This document shows positions 1 to 8,602 of a stretch of 64,000 nt of DNA, piece by piece (position 1 is the first letter of the stretch; every line of letters starts with the position of its first letter). A model generated the notes under the pieces. It was not told the origin of the DNA, ran no database searches, and saw only the letters and a list, made by a program, of their open reading frames with translations. This DNA comes from JBCCXL01 sp039191605 (GTDB lineage: Bacteria; Acidobacteriota; Thermoanaerobaculia; Multivoradales; JAHZIX01): contig JBCCXL010000004.1 in the NCBI GenBank assembly GCA_039191605.1, positions 62,001 to 126,000 of the forward strand, written 5' to 3'. A program made the position numbers and the translations under genes.

Positions 1-506
1 GCGAAGCCGACGCATTTCCAGAAGTTGTTGATGCGCAGGTATTCGTCTTTACGCCTTGCTAGCTCTGCCTCGAAGGTCAAGCGATCGGGAGTGTAGAAGC
101 TCTGCGAGCACGCCTGCTCTGTGAGACGGCCCCTGCCCTCGGTCTCCCCTCCTTGGCATAGGGCAACGGGAGCATCCACCGCGACGGTGACAGGCACCTT
201 GCCAAGCGAATCTAGCCATCGTTCGACGAGCTCAGAACGGCTGACGGTGGCGCCGATCTCCGCTTCGACCGTCTCCAATAGATAGGTCGGTGCGCGGATT
301 GGATCCAGAAGCCCGTCGCGGCTGTTCTTGCTCGGATAGGCTCCATCCTTCGCGGCGGGACCCTTCTCAAAATGCAACGAGACCTCACCCCGTCCGTCAC
401 TGTGAATGCGGCAGAGGCTGAGGATCTTGTCTCGCCCGCTGCCGATATCGATCCCCAGCCAGTCGCCGGCTGATAGTTGATCCGGCCGCCCTTCGGACTT
501 GCTCAT
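1..506 (-). CDS. DUF429-like protein, C-terminus off the window edge
   Basis: The reading frame opens at an ATG at 506-504 and stays open to the window edge, giving 168 residues without a stop. Near the N-terminus is WLGIDIGSG (residues about 16-24), and a second strand reads VAVDAPVAL (about 109-117), followed by a charged RLTEQACSQ segment. A GxDxGS strand, a VAxDAP strand and an Arg-rich follow-up are typical of DUF429, a family thought to have an RNase H-like fold; no reaction is established. Calling it DUF429 is an inference from these short motifs. Downstream neighbours are unknown because the gene runs off the window. The repeat cluster at 631-791 lies just upstream of its start. Confidence 0.55.
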   Translation of the reverse strand, partial: MSKSEGRPDQLSAGDWLGIDIGSGRDKILSLCRIHSDGRGEVSLHFEKGPAAKDGAYPSKNSRDGLLDPIRAPTYLLETVEAEIGATVSRSELVERWLDSLGKVPVTVAVDAPVALCQGGETEGRGRLTEQACSQSFYTPDRLTFEAELARRKDEYLRINNFWKCVGF

Positions 507-630
507 AGATTCCCCTTCGGGGTGCAGCCCGCAAAAGGTGCACCGCCATCCATTGAGAGTTGGGAATCTAGTCTGCCCAGGGCCTCAGCAGCGGTCAACA
601 CCTCCCAGGAGAACCCAGTAATCCCTGGAG

Positions 631-791
631 AATTCACTCCCCTGCAAGATTGCCTGGCCGGAGAATTCACTCCCCTGCGAGGTTCCTTGGACGGGGCATT
701 CACTCCCCTGGGAGACTCTCAGGAAACTCCCCTGGGAGATTCTCTGGGTCATGAGGAAGGCAGAATTCACTCCCCAGAATTCACTCCCCTG
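631..791. repeat. Cluster of REP-like repeats, core AATTCACTCCCCTG
   Basis: Exact or near-exact cores lie at 631-644, 664-677, 697-710 and 778-791; partial copies are at 724-734 and 764-775. The first three are exactly 33 bases apart. The similarity extends past the core: most copies continue with a G-rich segment and end in TGG about 27 bases from the core start. A second duplication is visible, since ATGAGGAAGGC follows both the 735 and the 791 blocks. The same core recurs at 25.7, 27.6, 28.8, 38.6 and 39.0 kb. The stretch 507-825 contains no convincing gene. Confidence 0.85.
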
Positions 792-825
792 GGAGGTTCT
801 CTGGTTCTCTGTTCGCGCCCTTGGA

Positions 826-1110
826 TCATGAGGAAGGCTGCAGCTGAGGCATTTTCGAGAGAGCGAGCCAATCCCGTGGATCGACGCTGAGGGAGGCTCC
901 AGGGCGGGCAAAGCGATAGACGCGACCGCTCACGGGGCCCAAAACGGAGAGGGCGCTGGGGCCGCGGTAGACCAGCGGCCGCAGTTGGACACCGCCTCGC
1001 TCCCCGTCGCCGCTGGAGCTGCCGCGATTCGAAGAGCGACCGGATGGGGCGTTGCGGGATGAAGAGGCGCGGGTCGAAGCAGCACGGCGGCGAGAACCAC
1101 AGCAGCTCAT
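826..1110 (-). CDS. Small protein coupled to a DUF1360-like gene
   Basis: The product is 94 residues. The first 40 are rich in Ser, Arg and Gly and look disordered. The remainder contains VLGPVSGRVYRF (about 56-67) and VDPRDWLAL (about 75-83). A GPVTGRxYRF strand followed by VDPRD is a pattern I associate with small phage-type or gene-transfer-agent-type proteins, but I cannot name a family. Its ATG (1110-1108) overlaps the stop of the upstream DUF1360-like gene in an ATGA arrangement, so the two are translationally coupled. No other phage genes are visible, so a prophage remnant is only a possibility. The gene ends 35 bases from the last REP-like repeat. Confidence 0.6.
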   Translation of the reverse strand: MSCCGSRRRAASTRASSSRNAPSGRSSNRGSSSGDGERGGVQLRPLVYRGPSALSVLGPVSGRVYRFARPGASLSVDPRDWLALSKMPQLQPSS

Positions 1111-1448
1111 GGGGAATCCTCCGGGGGCATGGGGTCTTCGTGAAATAGGGGCAAAGTAGGTTCAGGGGGCCGGGCCGTCGCGCGCTCGAGGAGGCAGACA
1201 GCTCCGGAGAGCGCGAGCCACAGCAGCAGGCCCTCCGCAACGCTGGTGGCGAGCCATGCGGCGAAGGGCACCGCCAGCCACAGGCTGAGGCAGTAGAAGC
1301 AGTCCATCAACTGCCCCCAGAACCCCTCGCCGAGTCTTCGCCGAAGACGAAGGATGAGGTCGAAAGGGCCGTCCTCGGCCTGCAGCAGATGGGTCAAGCG
1401 CCACAGGGCGAGGACGGCGAGCAGCAGATTGAGGGGATGTTCCATCAT
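1107..1448 (-). CDS. DUF1360-like membrane protein
   Basis: The product is 113 residues (112 if the second of two adjacent Met codons is used). It has a hydrophobic N-terminus with ALWRLTHLL (about 14-22), then EDGPFDLI, a basic stretch, DCFYCLSLWLA (about 48-58) and two further hydrophobic segments. The order WRLTHLL, EDGPFD, CFYCLSLW matches the DUF1360 family of small inner-membrane proteins, which includes sporulation protein YjcA of Bacillus; the function is unknown. The two Cys in FYCLS and the acidic loop are the family hallmarks seen here. It heads a two-gene unit with the 94-aa protein. No clear ribosome binding site precedes the start. Confidence 0.65.
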   Translation of the reverse strand: MMEHPLNLLLAVLALWRLTHLLQAEDGPFDLILRLRRRLGEGFWGQLMDCFYCLSLWLAVPFAAWLATSVAEGLLLWLALSGAVCLLERATARPPEPTLPLFHEDPMPPEDSP

Positions 1449-1817
1449 CGTGGGGAAAAGACGGCCTCCGGCCCGCCGGGGGGGCTGCGAGGCCGAAAGC
1501 CGTCGAATCAGATCGAAGGAAGGGTCAGCAGCGCCTCACCTTGGTGGCATCGAGGGAGATTGTGAGCTCCAATGCAGGTACGAGGAGATCCTTTCGGGAC
1601 AGGAAGAAAACGAATCGATTTCTTCTCCTGAAGGGCAACCTCCGTGCCATTCGGCCCGGCAGCGGGCCAAACCTTCAAAAACCAAGCACTTCCAATGGCC
1701 TCAATCTACCCTCAAGCCTCTCAGCAGGGCCTGAGCCATCTCGTCAGTGCCAACAAGGTGGGCACACACTGCCTACATCCTAGGCACCAGAAGGGGATAG
1801 GAAAGAGAAACCTTCCA
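1449..1817. other. Intergenic stretch without recognisable features
   Basis: About 370 bases between the DUF1360-like gene start and the stop of the DinB gene. Short open frames occur on the plus strand, but none has a convincing ribosome binding site or protein-like composition. I see no repeat copy or strong hairpin. It should carry the promoter of the DUF1360-like pair, but no clear -10/-35 can be picked out. Confidence 0.4.
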
Positions 1818-2363
1818 CTACTCCCGAACTCGATCCCCCAGCACCGGCATGTACTCCGTCCAGGGGCCGACCTCGGCGCCGTAGCGCTTGGCGAGCACCC
1901 GAGCGATCTGAGCGATATGCCCCTGGTCGTGCACCACCCAGGCGGCGAGGAGCTGCCGCAGGGTCACCTCGCCAAGGCCTGGGTGCTGGCCGGTCCAGTC
2001 GAGCTGAGCCTCGGTGATCTGCAGAGCGCGGAGCTCTTCGAGGTTGGCGGCCCGCAGGGAGGCGAAGAGGTCGAGGAGCTTGGCGATGGGCCAGCCGGCG
2101 AAGGCCTCGCGATGGGCGAAGCGCTCGAAGAGCTCGAAAGGTTCTGTCCGCCCGTCGAGGATCTGCTTCGTGCGCACCAGCCAGTCGGTGCGCTCCCCAA
2201 TGATCAAATGCCCCAACACCTCGAAGGGGCTGAACGTCTCGGGGCCTTCGTCGGTATGAAGCCAGGCTTCCGGCAGCTCCCGCAGCCACGGGTCGAGCAC
2301 CGCGGGAGCAGTAGAAAGAAGCTGAATACTCTCGGCGAGAGAAAAAACAACGGGATGACTCAT
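1818..2363 (-). CDS. DinB-family metal-dependent protein
   Basis: The frame is open further upstream, but the start at 2363-2361 gives a normal 181-residue DinB protein beginning MSHPVV. It is a predicted four-helix bundle with a first His in VLGHLIIGERTDW and two more in VVHDQGHIAQI, the three-His metal site of DinB/YfiT-like proteins. Members include thiol-dependent transferases and many stress proteins of unknown role. The start overlaps the stop of the upstream SMP-30-like gene by one base (TGATG), so it is probably translated by coupling from that mRNA. Why a cytoplasmic DinB protein is coupled to a secreted SMP-30 protein is not evident. Confidence 0.8.
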   Translation of the reverse strand: MSHPVVFSLAESIQLLSTAPAVLDPWLRELPEAWLHTDEGPETFSPFEVLGHLIIGERTDWLVRTKQILDGRTEPFELFERFAHREAFAGWPIAKLLDLFASLRAANLEELRALQITEAQLDWTGQHPGLGEVTLRQLLAAWVVHDQGHIAQIARVLAKRYGAEVGPWTEYMPVLGDRVRE

Positions 2364-4042
2364 CACTCCGCTCCTTGGGTAGCACGCTCCACCCGGTAGA
2401 TTCCCTCCTGAGCGGTGACATAGATCGCTCCGGAGGGGTCGAAGGCGCAGTTCGTCGCCTGGCGGGGAATGGGAATGCTGCCCCAATAGGCCCCGCTGGG
2501 AGCAAAGACCTCGAGGGTAGAAGCCCAGGTCGCGACGTAGAGGTTGCCCCGGGAATCGAGGCAGAGACCATCGGGGATGGTCATTCCAGAGGCTACCGGC
2601 CGGCGATTCGTCGGGCTACCGTCCGGCGCGATGTCGAAGACCAGCAGCTCCCCCGCCTGGGAGTCGGTGACGAAGAGACGCTGCTGGTCCGAGGTCAGAG
2701 CGACGCCGTTGGGCTCATTGGAGCCCGGCACACCCTGCCAGGAGGCATGAAGGGTGCCGTCGGGCTCCCGATGAAAGAGACCGTTGAAGGGCAGCTCGCG
2801 ATCTCCGGGAGCCGCCAGTCCGTAGGAGGGATCGGTGAAGTAGAGGGTGCCGTCGGAGCGCAGGGTCAGATCGTTGGGGGAATTGAAGCGCAGGCCGGTG
2901 TAGGTCTCCACCAGCGTGTGGACGGTGCCGGCATTATCGGCACGAGAAATCCTCCGGGTGCCATGCTCCGCCGCGAGCAGCTCATCACTGGGGCTCAGCG
3001 CTAGCCCGTTAGCCTCACCGCTGGGGGTGCGGAAGACAGAGATGCCGTCCGGCGGATCGAGGCGGTAGATCGTGTCCCCTTGAATATCGCTGAACAGCAG
3101 ATGGTCCCCGACCCACAGCGGCCCCTCGGTGAACTGGAAGGTCTCGGCGATGGTGGTCACCGGGCCGAAGCTCGCCACGGGATTGCACAGGGCCTCGATC
3201 TCTAGATCGTCCACCAGGGTGTGAGCGGTGATGGGATTGGGCGACTGAATCGAGCTCCAGGAATCCAGAGCAATCCCGCCGCTCAGGTTTTGCAGCTCCG
3301 GGGTGGAATCGGTGACGCTCACCGTCCAGGCGGCGGGCTCACTCTGGCCGAGGGGCCAGATCTTGGCCTGAAGCTGGGTGGTGGCGGCATCGAGCTGGGT
3401 GGCCCGGAAGCGCACTCGATAGGGCACTCCGTTCTGCAGGCCGAGACCGTTGTCGAAGTGAATCTGTACCGGCTGCTCGTGGCCGTCTACCTCCCGCCAC
3501 ACGCCGATCCCTTGAGTCGCCCGAAAGCCCTCCACGAAGACCGCATAGCCCTCCCCCGGCGGCACCGTATCGTCCAGATAACCCCCGTTCTGGCGGACAT
3601 AGAAGCCGATGCCCTGGGTGGCGATGTCCTCGAAGATCAGGGTGGCCCGTACCTCGACGTCCAGAGTATCTACGGGGGCGACCAGCCGGGCGAGAGAATA
3701 GCCGCTGGGCGTGGGGCGAAAGCGCGCCTGTGCGCCGGAGAGATCCGCCAGGGCAACGCTACCGGCGGCCGTCCACGGGGCCGGCCAGGGATCTCCATCG
3801 CTGCCGTCGAAGCTCTCCTCATAGGACAGCGCGACGCCCTGCGCTCGGCTCCAGGCGCAGGGGCCAGCGGATTCGAAGTCATCTTCGAAGAGATCCTGAG
3901 CGTGGGCTACCGCGGGAAGGATTAATAGCGCCAACAGGACCAAGCAACGAAGAGCAGCAGCTAGCGAGACCGTAGCCCGGACGGCTACAGAGGTCGTGCA
4001 AGCCCCTCGGCGCCGGAAAGGAACAGAATTTCTTGGAGTCAT
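2363..4042 (-). CDS. Secreted SMP-30/gluconolactonase-like protein
   Basis: The product is 559 residues when started at the ATG at 4042-4040, which has GAGGTGA about six bases upstream; an ATG 30 bases earlier lacks this. A basic N-terminus and hydrophobic core ending near AVAHAQ predict a Sec signal peptide. Residues about 50-280 look like a beta-sandwich of the concanavalin/DUF1080 type. Residues about 290-559 form an SMP-30-like beta-propeller, with FTEGPLW, NGLALSP, FNSPNDLTLRSDG, FTDPSYG and IPDGLCLD blocks. The SPNDL and DG motifs correspond to the metal-binding face of SMP-30 lactonases. It probably hydrolyses a lactone outside the cytoplasm; the substrate is unknown. Confidence 0.8.
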   Translation of the reverse strand: MTPRNSVPFRRRGACTTSVAVRATVSLAAALRCLVLLALLILPAVAHAQDLFEDDFESAGPCAWSRAQGVALSYEESFDGSDGDPWPAPWTAAGSVALADLSGAQARFRPTPSGYSLARLVAPVDTLDVEVRATLIFEDIATQGIGFYVRQNGGYLDDTVPPGEGYAVFVEGFRATQGIGVWREVDGHEQPVQIHFDNGLGLQNGVPYRVRFRATQLDAATTQLQAKIWPLGQSEPAAWTVSVTDSTPELQNLSGGIALDSWSSIQSPNPITAHTLVDDLEIEALCNPVASFGPVTTIAETFQFTEGPLWVGDHLLFSDIQGDTIYRLDPPDGISVFRTPSGEANGLALSPSDELLAAEHGTRRISRADNAGTVHTLVETYTGLRFNSPNDLTLRSDGTLYFTDPSYGLAAPGDRELPFNGLFHREPDGTLHASWQGVPGSNEPNGVALTSDQQRLFVTDSQAGELLVFDIAPDGSPTNRRPVASGMTIPDGLCLDSRGNLYVATWASTLEVFAPSGAYWGSIPIPRQATNCAFDPSGAIYVTAQEGIYRVERATQGAE

Positions 4043-4215
4043 CGGCAGGTCACCTCGGAAAGTTGGATTCACGCTGTCGAAGCCGGTTCAAAAGGAAGAC
4101 AGTGCAAACGGAAGCCCGTGCAAGAGGGAATCGCTGCAAAAAGAACGCCATCAGGGGAACTGCATCGACCATTCTACGAGCATGCCCACCCTCTCCGTGC
4201 TCTCCGCTACACGTG

Positions 4216-4244
4216 AAAAGCCCCCGCTGCCAGCAGCGGGGGCT
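4216..4244 (-). terminator. Rho-independent terminator after the carbonic anhydrase gene
   Basis: A perfect 11-bp stem (4219-4229 with 4234-4244) with a four-base loop is followed, on the minus strand, by TTTTC. It lies 61 bases past the stop of the carbonic anhydrase gene and separates it from the SMP-30 gene, so the two are separate transcripts. Confidence 0.8.
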
Positions 4245-4304
4245 CGAAGGACCATCCGTCGCCCCTTAGGAGAAGAGACGGACGAACGTAGCAGCGAGGG
4301 CAGC

Positions 4305-5153
4305 TCAGCCGATGGGCGAGAGCAGCTCCGGCGCCGTCACCAGCTGGCGCACGCCGTGGGACTTGGTCTCGTTGAAGACGTTGCCGTTCTCGGCCCAGCG
4401 ATGCAGAGAGTTGATGTCGAGCTTGGCGCACTGGGGCCTAACGCTCCAGGTCACCTTCGCCGGTGAGCAATTCTTCTGGTCGTAGCTCGGACCGGTGGTG
4501 GAACCCTGGAACTGCACCGGGGTTCCGGTGTTCGCGGGAATCGCCTTTGGCTGGTGGAGGCCGTTCACCACGTTGCCGTCGTAGGCAAAATCAGCGAGAT
4601 CGAGGGCGTTGGGGTCGTTGACCACCAGGAAGACCTGAGTCTCCACCCGCAGCAGCGGATCGGTGCAGCCCTCCGGAACGCAGGCGCCGAGCCCCTCGCC
4701 GGGAGTCGTATCGCAGGTGGTGTGCACCCAGTGCAGCTCGATGGTTTCGCCGGGCACCACGCCCTGATAAGCCCCCGGAGCCGCGGCCAGCTCCGCCTCG
4801 GTGAGGTCGGGAGTCTCATTGCACGCGAATCCGCCGCGCTCCGAGCCGTCGACGAAGACGCTAAAGCCGGGACCCTTGTTCTCGGCGTTGGTGTGCGTGT
4901 GCATATTGCAGAGGTTCATCTCCGTCGGGGGCGGAGCGACGGGGAACTCCACCTTGTTCAAGCCAGCGGTCTGGGCGATGTCGCGAGGGGTTTGGGGGCC
5001 CATATCGAGGCAAAGCTCGGAATCGGCAGAATCAGCGACGCTCTCGGCCGGGGTCTCCGCGTCGGCGACCTCGTCGACAGGGCCTGCTTCCTGCGCGCCG
5101 CAGGCAACCAAGAATCCGAGGGAGATAGCGAGGACTAACCAGAAGGATTTCAT
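4305..5153 (-). CDS. Delta-class carbonic anhydrase lipoprotein
   Basis: The frame is open further upstream, but the ATG at 5153-5151 has GGAG eight bases before it and begins a lipoprotein signal (MKSFWLVLAISLGFLVAC, lipobox LVAC). The mature part (about 265 residues) starts with an acidic linker. It then carries NLCNMHTHTNAENKGPGF and later IELHWVHTTC, the His-x-His and distant His pattern of delta-class carbonic anhydrases. Six or more Cys suggest disulfides. The predicted reaction is reversible CO2 hydration at the cell surface or in the periplasm with Zn2+ bound by three His. The gene is monocistronic, with a terminator behind it. Confidence 0.8.
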   Translation of the reverse strand: MKSFWLVLAISLGFLVACGAQEAGPVDEVADAETPAESVADSADSELCLDMGPQTPRDIAQTAGLNKVEFPVAPPPTEMNLCNMHTHTNAENKGPGFSVFVDGSERGGFACNETPDLTEAELAAAPGAYQGVVPGETIELHWVHTTCDTTPGEGLGACVPEGCTDPLLRVETQVFLVVNDPNALDLADFAYDGNVVNGLHQPKAIPANTGTPVQFQGSTTGPSYDQKNCSPAKVTWSVRPQCAKLDINSLHRWAENGNVFNETKSHGVRQLVTAPELLSPIG

Positions 5154-5538
5154 TCCGTTCTCCGTGATGTACCAGGGGGAAGAGAGGGGGACGACACTGT
5201 CCCTAGAGCAGAAGGTCGCTCGCTCCTCGAGCTTTCTCGAGACGGCTCCCGCAGGACTAGCGGGATTCTCTGCGATGACGCTGGGTTCAATTCGAAAATT
5301 CGGCCTGCGATCCAGCACAGGCGTCTATCTTCTTTTTGACTTTCGAGCGCGGGGGCCAGGTCGCAGCCGACAGGCTGAGACCCGAGCGATTGCCCCACTA
5401 TTCGCAGGGCAGCCCTCCTTGGATGGCCTCGCTAGACGCAAAGTATCTGCGCACTGAGATCTAGGTCTCGGCGCCCCGGCGGCTCCGTGCGCTAGACTCA
5501 CTGAAATCCCCTGCTCTCACCTCCAAAGGATCGCGAAG
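5154..5538. promoter_or_regulatory. Divergent intergenic region, carbonic anhydrase / K+ channel
   Basis: A 385-base stretch between two divergent starts must hold both promoters. No clear sigma-70 boxes, repeat copies or palindromes could be assigned by eye, and no short frame looks coding. Confidence 0.35.
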
Positions 5539-6297
5539 ATGAGCTTCCGAAGCGCCTTTCACCGCATCGAAACCCGGCTCCAGGAGCTCGAAGATGTGGG
5601 CCTCACCGCCTTCTTCTTCATCCTGGTCGTCCTCTCCTTCGGCATCTTCCCCTTCGTTCATCTCACCGAATTCTCTGGCCGCCTCGCTTCCCTAGGCTTC
5701 ACGTTTCTCTTCCTCGCCGGCACTCTGGCAGCAGACCTCTCTCGGCGTTGGCGACGCGGCGTGCTGATGCTCGCGCTCCTGGGAGCGGTGCTCAACTGGA
5801 TCCCCGCCGCCGAGACGCCGGGAGGCTGGCTGATCTTCTCGCTGCTGATCTCCATCAGCTTCAACCTCATCGTCAGCATCTCCCTGCTGCGCCGAGTCTT
5901 TCGCCCCGGCGAGATCAACTGGCATCGCTTCCAGGGAGCGACGGCGGTCTACGTGCTGTTGGGCTTTCTCTTTGCCCTCGGCTACGTGCTGCTGGAAGTC
6001 TCGGTTCCCGGCTCGTTCGAAGGGATGCAGAGCGACACCGCAGATCACCTGATCCGCGATGCCGTGTACTTCAGTTTCGTCACCCTCACCACGGTGGGTT
6101 ATGGCGACATCACGCCGATCAAGGAAGCGGCCCGCAGCCTGGCGATCGTAGAAGGGCTGCTGGGACAGATCTTCCTCGCCGTGCTCATCGGGCGATTGGT
6201 CACCCTTTCGGGGCTACCGCCGGAGCAGCTCGCGCCGGGCCCAAGCCCTTCACAAAACCCCACCGAGAAACCCTCCCCCGACGCCGAGGACTCGTGA
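5539..6297 (+). CDS. Two-pore-helix type potassium channel
   Basis: The product is 252 residues with four hydrophobic segments in the first 130 residues, then a helix, a pore loop and a last helix. The pore loop reads TLTTVGYGDITP (about residues 180-191), the K+ selectivity filter TVGYGD. The N-terminal four segments lack regularly spaced Arg, so a voltage sensor is unlikely. The short Pro-rich C-terminus has no RCK nucleotide-binding domain, so gating ligands are not evident. It passes K+ across the inner membrane. The next gene starts 26 bases after the stop and may be co-transcribed. Confidence 0.85.
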   Translation: MSFRSAFHRIETRLQELEDVGLTAFFFILVVLSFGIFPFVHLTEFSGRLASLGFTFLFLAGTLAADLSRRWRRGVLMLALLGAVLNWIPAAETPGGWLIFSLLISISFNLIVSISLLRRVFRPGEINWHRFQGATAVYVLLGFLFALGYVLLEVSVPGSFEGMQSDTADHLIRDAVYFSFVTLTTVGYGDITPIKEAARSLAIVEGLLGQIFLAVLIGRLVTLSGLPPEQLAPGPSPSQNPTEKPSPDAEDS

Positions 6298-6323
6298 AGC
6301 CAACCTCTCGAGAGGAATCCACC

Positions 6324-8450
6324 ATGCCTCCCGCTCCGATCGACCGGAAACAGCCTCCAAGAGCAGCTACCGCCCCGCACTCCCACTCCATCAGCTGGCT
6401 TCTTCGGTGCGCGCCCCTGCTCCTGCTGGCTCTCAGCCTCGCCCTTCCTGGCTGCACCGCGCACCAGATGTATCGCCCCCAGTCGGTAGAGGAAAGGCCC
6501 GGCTATACCCTGACCTTCCTGGAATTCGACGATCAGGGGGAATTGTGGTCTCCGCGACAGTTCTTTGCGCTCCAGGACGTGATTCGCCGCGCCAACGACA
6601 ACCCCGAGGGCGCGGTGGTGATGGTGCTAGCCCACGGCTGGAACAATGACGCTTCGCCGAGCAACCAGCAGCAGGGAACCCTCGCCGGCTTCGAAGGTCT
6701 CTTGGAACGGCTGTCGGAGAACGTTCGAGAGGAAAGCCCGGGGCGCCCGGTAGTGGGCATCTATCTCGGCTGGCGGGGCCAGTCCATGCGCGGCCCGCTG
6801 AAGTACTTCAGCTTCTTTGCCCGCCAGCGCACGGCGGGCCGGGTTGCCGGCGCCCACGGCTCCGCCGCCCTGGGGCAGATCATCCTCGACGTCAAGGCTA
6901 ACCCGAGATCCAATCTGGTGATCGTCGGCCACTCCTTCGGCGGTCAAATCATCGAGCGGCTGACTCAGCGATCGGTCTCCACCGGCCTCTTTCTCATCGA
7001 CGACGCTCCCCTACCGGCCGGCGCCGACCTCACGGTGTTGCTCAATCCGGCCTCACCGGCCACCAACGCCAAGCAGACCATCGACCTGCTACGCTGGCAG
7101 CAGGTCGGTCTGGAGCGGCGGGCACCGGACGGGCGCAGCTGGGAGAACCCGATCCTGGTGTCCATCACCTCGGAGAGCGACGCCATCACCCGGGTCGCCT
7201 ATCCCGTCGCCAGCCTCTGGGGCGTGCTCACCCAGCGCTTTCGAGACTACGGACCGGAGTTCTGTAGCCCCATCGTCAGCCAGCGCCGCATCTATACTCA
7301 GACCGCCGGGCATTCCACGGTGCTCCACAGTCACCGCGTGACCGTTGGACCGGTGAAGCCGAAGGCCCCAGCCATCGAGGAAGAATGGAATGGCTTTTCG
7401 GCAGCCAGCGAGGATCTCCGGGTCCACGTTCAGCGCCGGGAGGGGGCCTACAACGACACGCCTTACTGGATCTTCCGAGTTCCCTCTGAGGTGATGGACG
7501 GCCACAGCGATACCTGGAACCCCAATCTCTCGGCCCTTATCGAGGGCATCCTCACCACCACCGGGGCGCTGGAGACCAACACGAGCCTGCACCTGGTTCG
7601 TAAGCCCGGCGCCGCACCGGCCATCATCTGGCCGCGCACCGAGAGCTCGCTGTGGATGATCGACGATTCCCGGCGGGTCTACGAGCTGACCACCGGAAGC
7701 TCCCAGCCGATCCCGGTGGGCTGCATTCCGGAGAACCTGGACCCCGCCGCGGTGATCGGCCACAACGGCCGCGGCGACCAGCACTTCCTGGTCCAGCGGC
7801 GACAGAATCCCGCCAACCCGGAGCAGTGGGAGACGGAGATCGTCTCCATCGGGCTCAACGCCCTGGGCTTCGAGGAGCTAGCCCGCACCGAGCTGCGCTC
7901 CGACCAGGCCTTTACTCACGCCGCCTTCGACCTCAGCGATAACCAGGTCTACCTCGCCACCGCCGAATCCCTGTGGGTCGCCGAGTGGGGGGAAAAGCGC
8001 AGCGAACCCCAGGAGCTGATTCCTCTGCCGGCCCCCTCATCGTCCATGGTGCTAGACCACGCTCGCCGACGCCTCCTGCTGTATGAAAAGCAGGGAGGAT
8101 TGCTCATCGAGGTCACCCTCGACACCCCCCAGCCCCATGCCAAGGTGATCCACCAGCTCCCCCCCTCCTGCTCCGCGATCACCGTCGACCCCAAAGACGG
8201 GGCCCTCTACACCCTCGAAAGCAGCGCCCGGCGACTGGTGCGCTACGATGCGGTGGGCGATAGCTTCTCCATCCCAAAGGCGATCACCGAGGGCGATGAG
8301 CTCACCGCCGCCTCAATGCTGCAGATCACCGCCGACGGCTCCCTCTGGATCGCCGACCCGGCCCAATCCAGCCTGCTGCACTACAGCGCCGAGGGCCGAC
8401 TGATCCAGCACCTGGACGACATCGACGCCCTTAGTTCCTCTCAACGCTGA
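6324..8450 (+). CDS. Lipoprotein with alpha/beta hydrolase and propeller-like halves
   Basis: The frame is open from 5748, overlapping the channel gene, but the ATG at 6324 has AGAGGA eight bases before it and begins a lipoprotein signal ending LALPGC. The protein is 708 residues. The first half is an alpha/beta hydrolase: VVMVLAHGWNND carries the oxyanion region and VIVGHSFGGQII the nucleophile Ser. The second half (from about residue 420) has repeated WMIDDS, LWVAEWG, LYTLESS and LWIADPA strands resembling SMP-30/NHL propeller blades. It is likely an envelope-anchored esterase whose propeller binds a partner or ligand; substrate unknown. It follows the K+ channel closely. Confidence 0.75.
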   Translation: MPPAPIDRKQPPRAATAPHSHSISWLLRCAPLLLLALSLALPGCTAHQMYRPQSVEERPGYTLTFLEFDDQGELWSPRQFFALQDVIRRANDNPEGAVVMVLAHGWNNDASPSNQQQGTLAGFEGLLERLSENVREESPGRPVVGIYLGWRGQSMRGPLKYFSFFARQRTAGRVAGAHGSAALGQIILDVKANPRSNLVIVGHSFGGQIIERLTQRSVSTGLFLIDDAPLPAGADLTVLLNPASPATNAKQTIDLLRWQQVGLERRAPDGRSWENPILVSITSESDAITRVAYPVASLWGVLTQRFRDYGPEFCSPIVSQRRIYTQTAGHSTVLHSHRVTVGPVKPKAPAIEEEWNGFSAASEDLRVHVQRREGAYNDTPYWIFRVPSEVMDGHSDTWNPNLSALIEGILTTTGALETNTSLHLVRKPGAAPAIIWPRTESSLWMIDDSRRVYELTTGSSQPIPVGCIPENLDPAAVIGHNGRGDQHFLVQRRQNPANPEQWETEIVSIGLNALGFEELARTELRSDQAFTHAAFDLSDNQVYLATAESLWVAEWGEKRSEPQELIPLPAPSSSMVLDHARRRLLLYEKQGGLLIEVTLDTPQPHAKVIHQLPPSCSAITVDPKDGALYTLESSARRLVRYDAVGDSFSIPKAITEGDELTAASMLQITADGSLWIADPAQSSLLHYSAEGRLIQHLDDIDALSSSQR

Positions 8451-8456
8451 GCTCTG

Positions 8457-8498
8457 CGTAACGAGCCCCCCGTAACGAGCTCCCCGTAACGAGCTCCC
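8457..8498. repeat. Three tandem 14-bp repeats
   Basis: CGTAACGAGCYCCC occurs three times head to tail at 8457-8470, 8471-8484 and 8485-8498, starting six bases after the lipoprotein hydrolase stop codon. It lies between two convergent genes and directly before a large hairpin. No function is evident; it could be a replication-slippage product or part of the 3' end of the transcript. Confidence 0.8.
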
Positions 8499-8502
8499 AG
8501 TG

Positions 8503-8551
8503 TTGCCGTGCCGACGACGACCCTGCCATAGCGGGGTCGCCGTCGCGGCAA
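8503..8551. terminator. Long bulged hairpin between convergent genes
   Basis: TTGCCG, CGACG and CGACCC on the left arm can pair with GGGTCG, CGTCG and CGGCAA on the right arm, with small bulges and a loop near 8524-8532. It lies between the ends of the hydrolase gene (+) and the thaumatin-like gene (-). It lacks a good T-run on either strand, so a bidirectional termination or 3'-end role is inference. Confidence 0.45.
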
Positions 8552-8602
8552 TCGGCACCGCAGATCCTGAGCGTCAGGACTGCAGCTTAGGGCCGTCGGG
8601 AC

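Noticed and set aside
631..791. CRISPR array
   Set aside because: The 33-base phasing of a 14-base core is suggestive, but the intervening sequences resemble each other, the core is too short, spacing becomes irregular after three units, and no cas gene is near.
826..1448. Prophage
   Set aside because: Only two small phage-associated-looking genes are seen; no capsid, portal, terminase or integrase gene is present in the window.
5748..6323. Upstream extension of the lipoprotein hydrolase frame
   Set aside because: It overlaps the potassium channel gene in another frame; the ATG at 6324 has both the ribosome binding site and the lipoprotein signal.
8503..8551. tRNA-like cloverleaf
   Set aside because: The fold is one long bulged hairpin; there is no anticodon arm or TTCRA motif. 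No tRNA or rRNA was found anywhere in the window.
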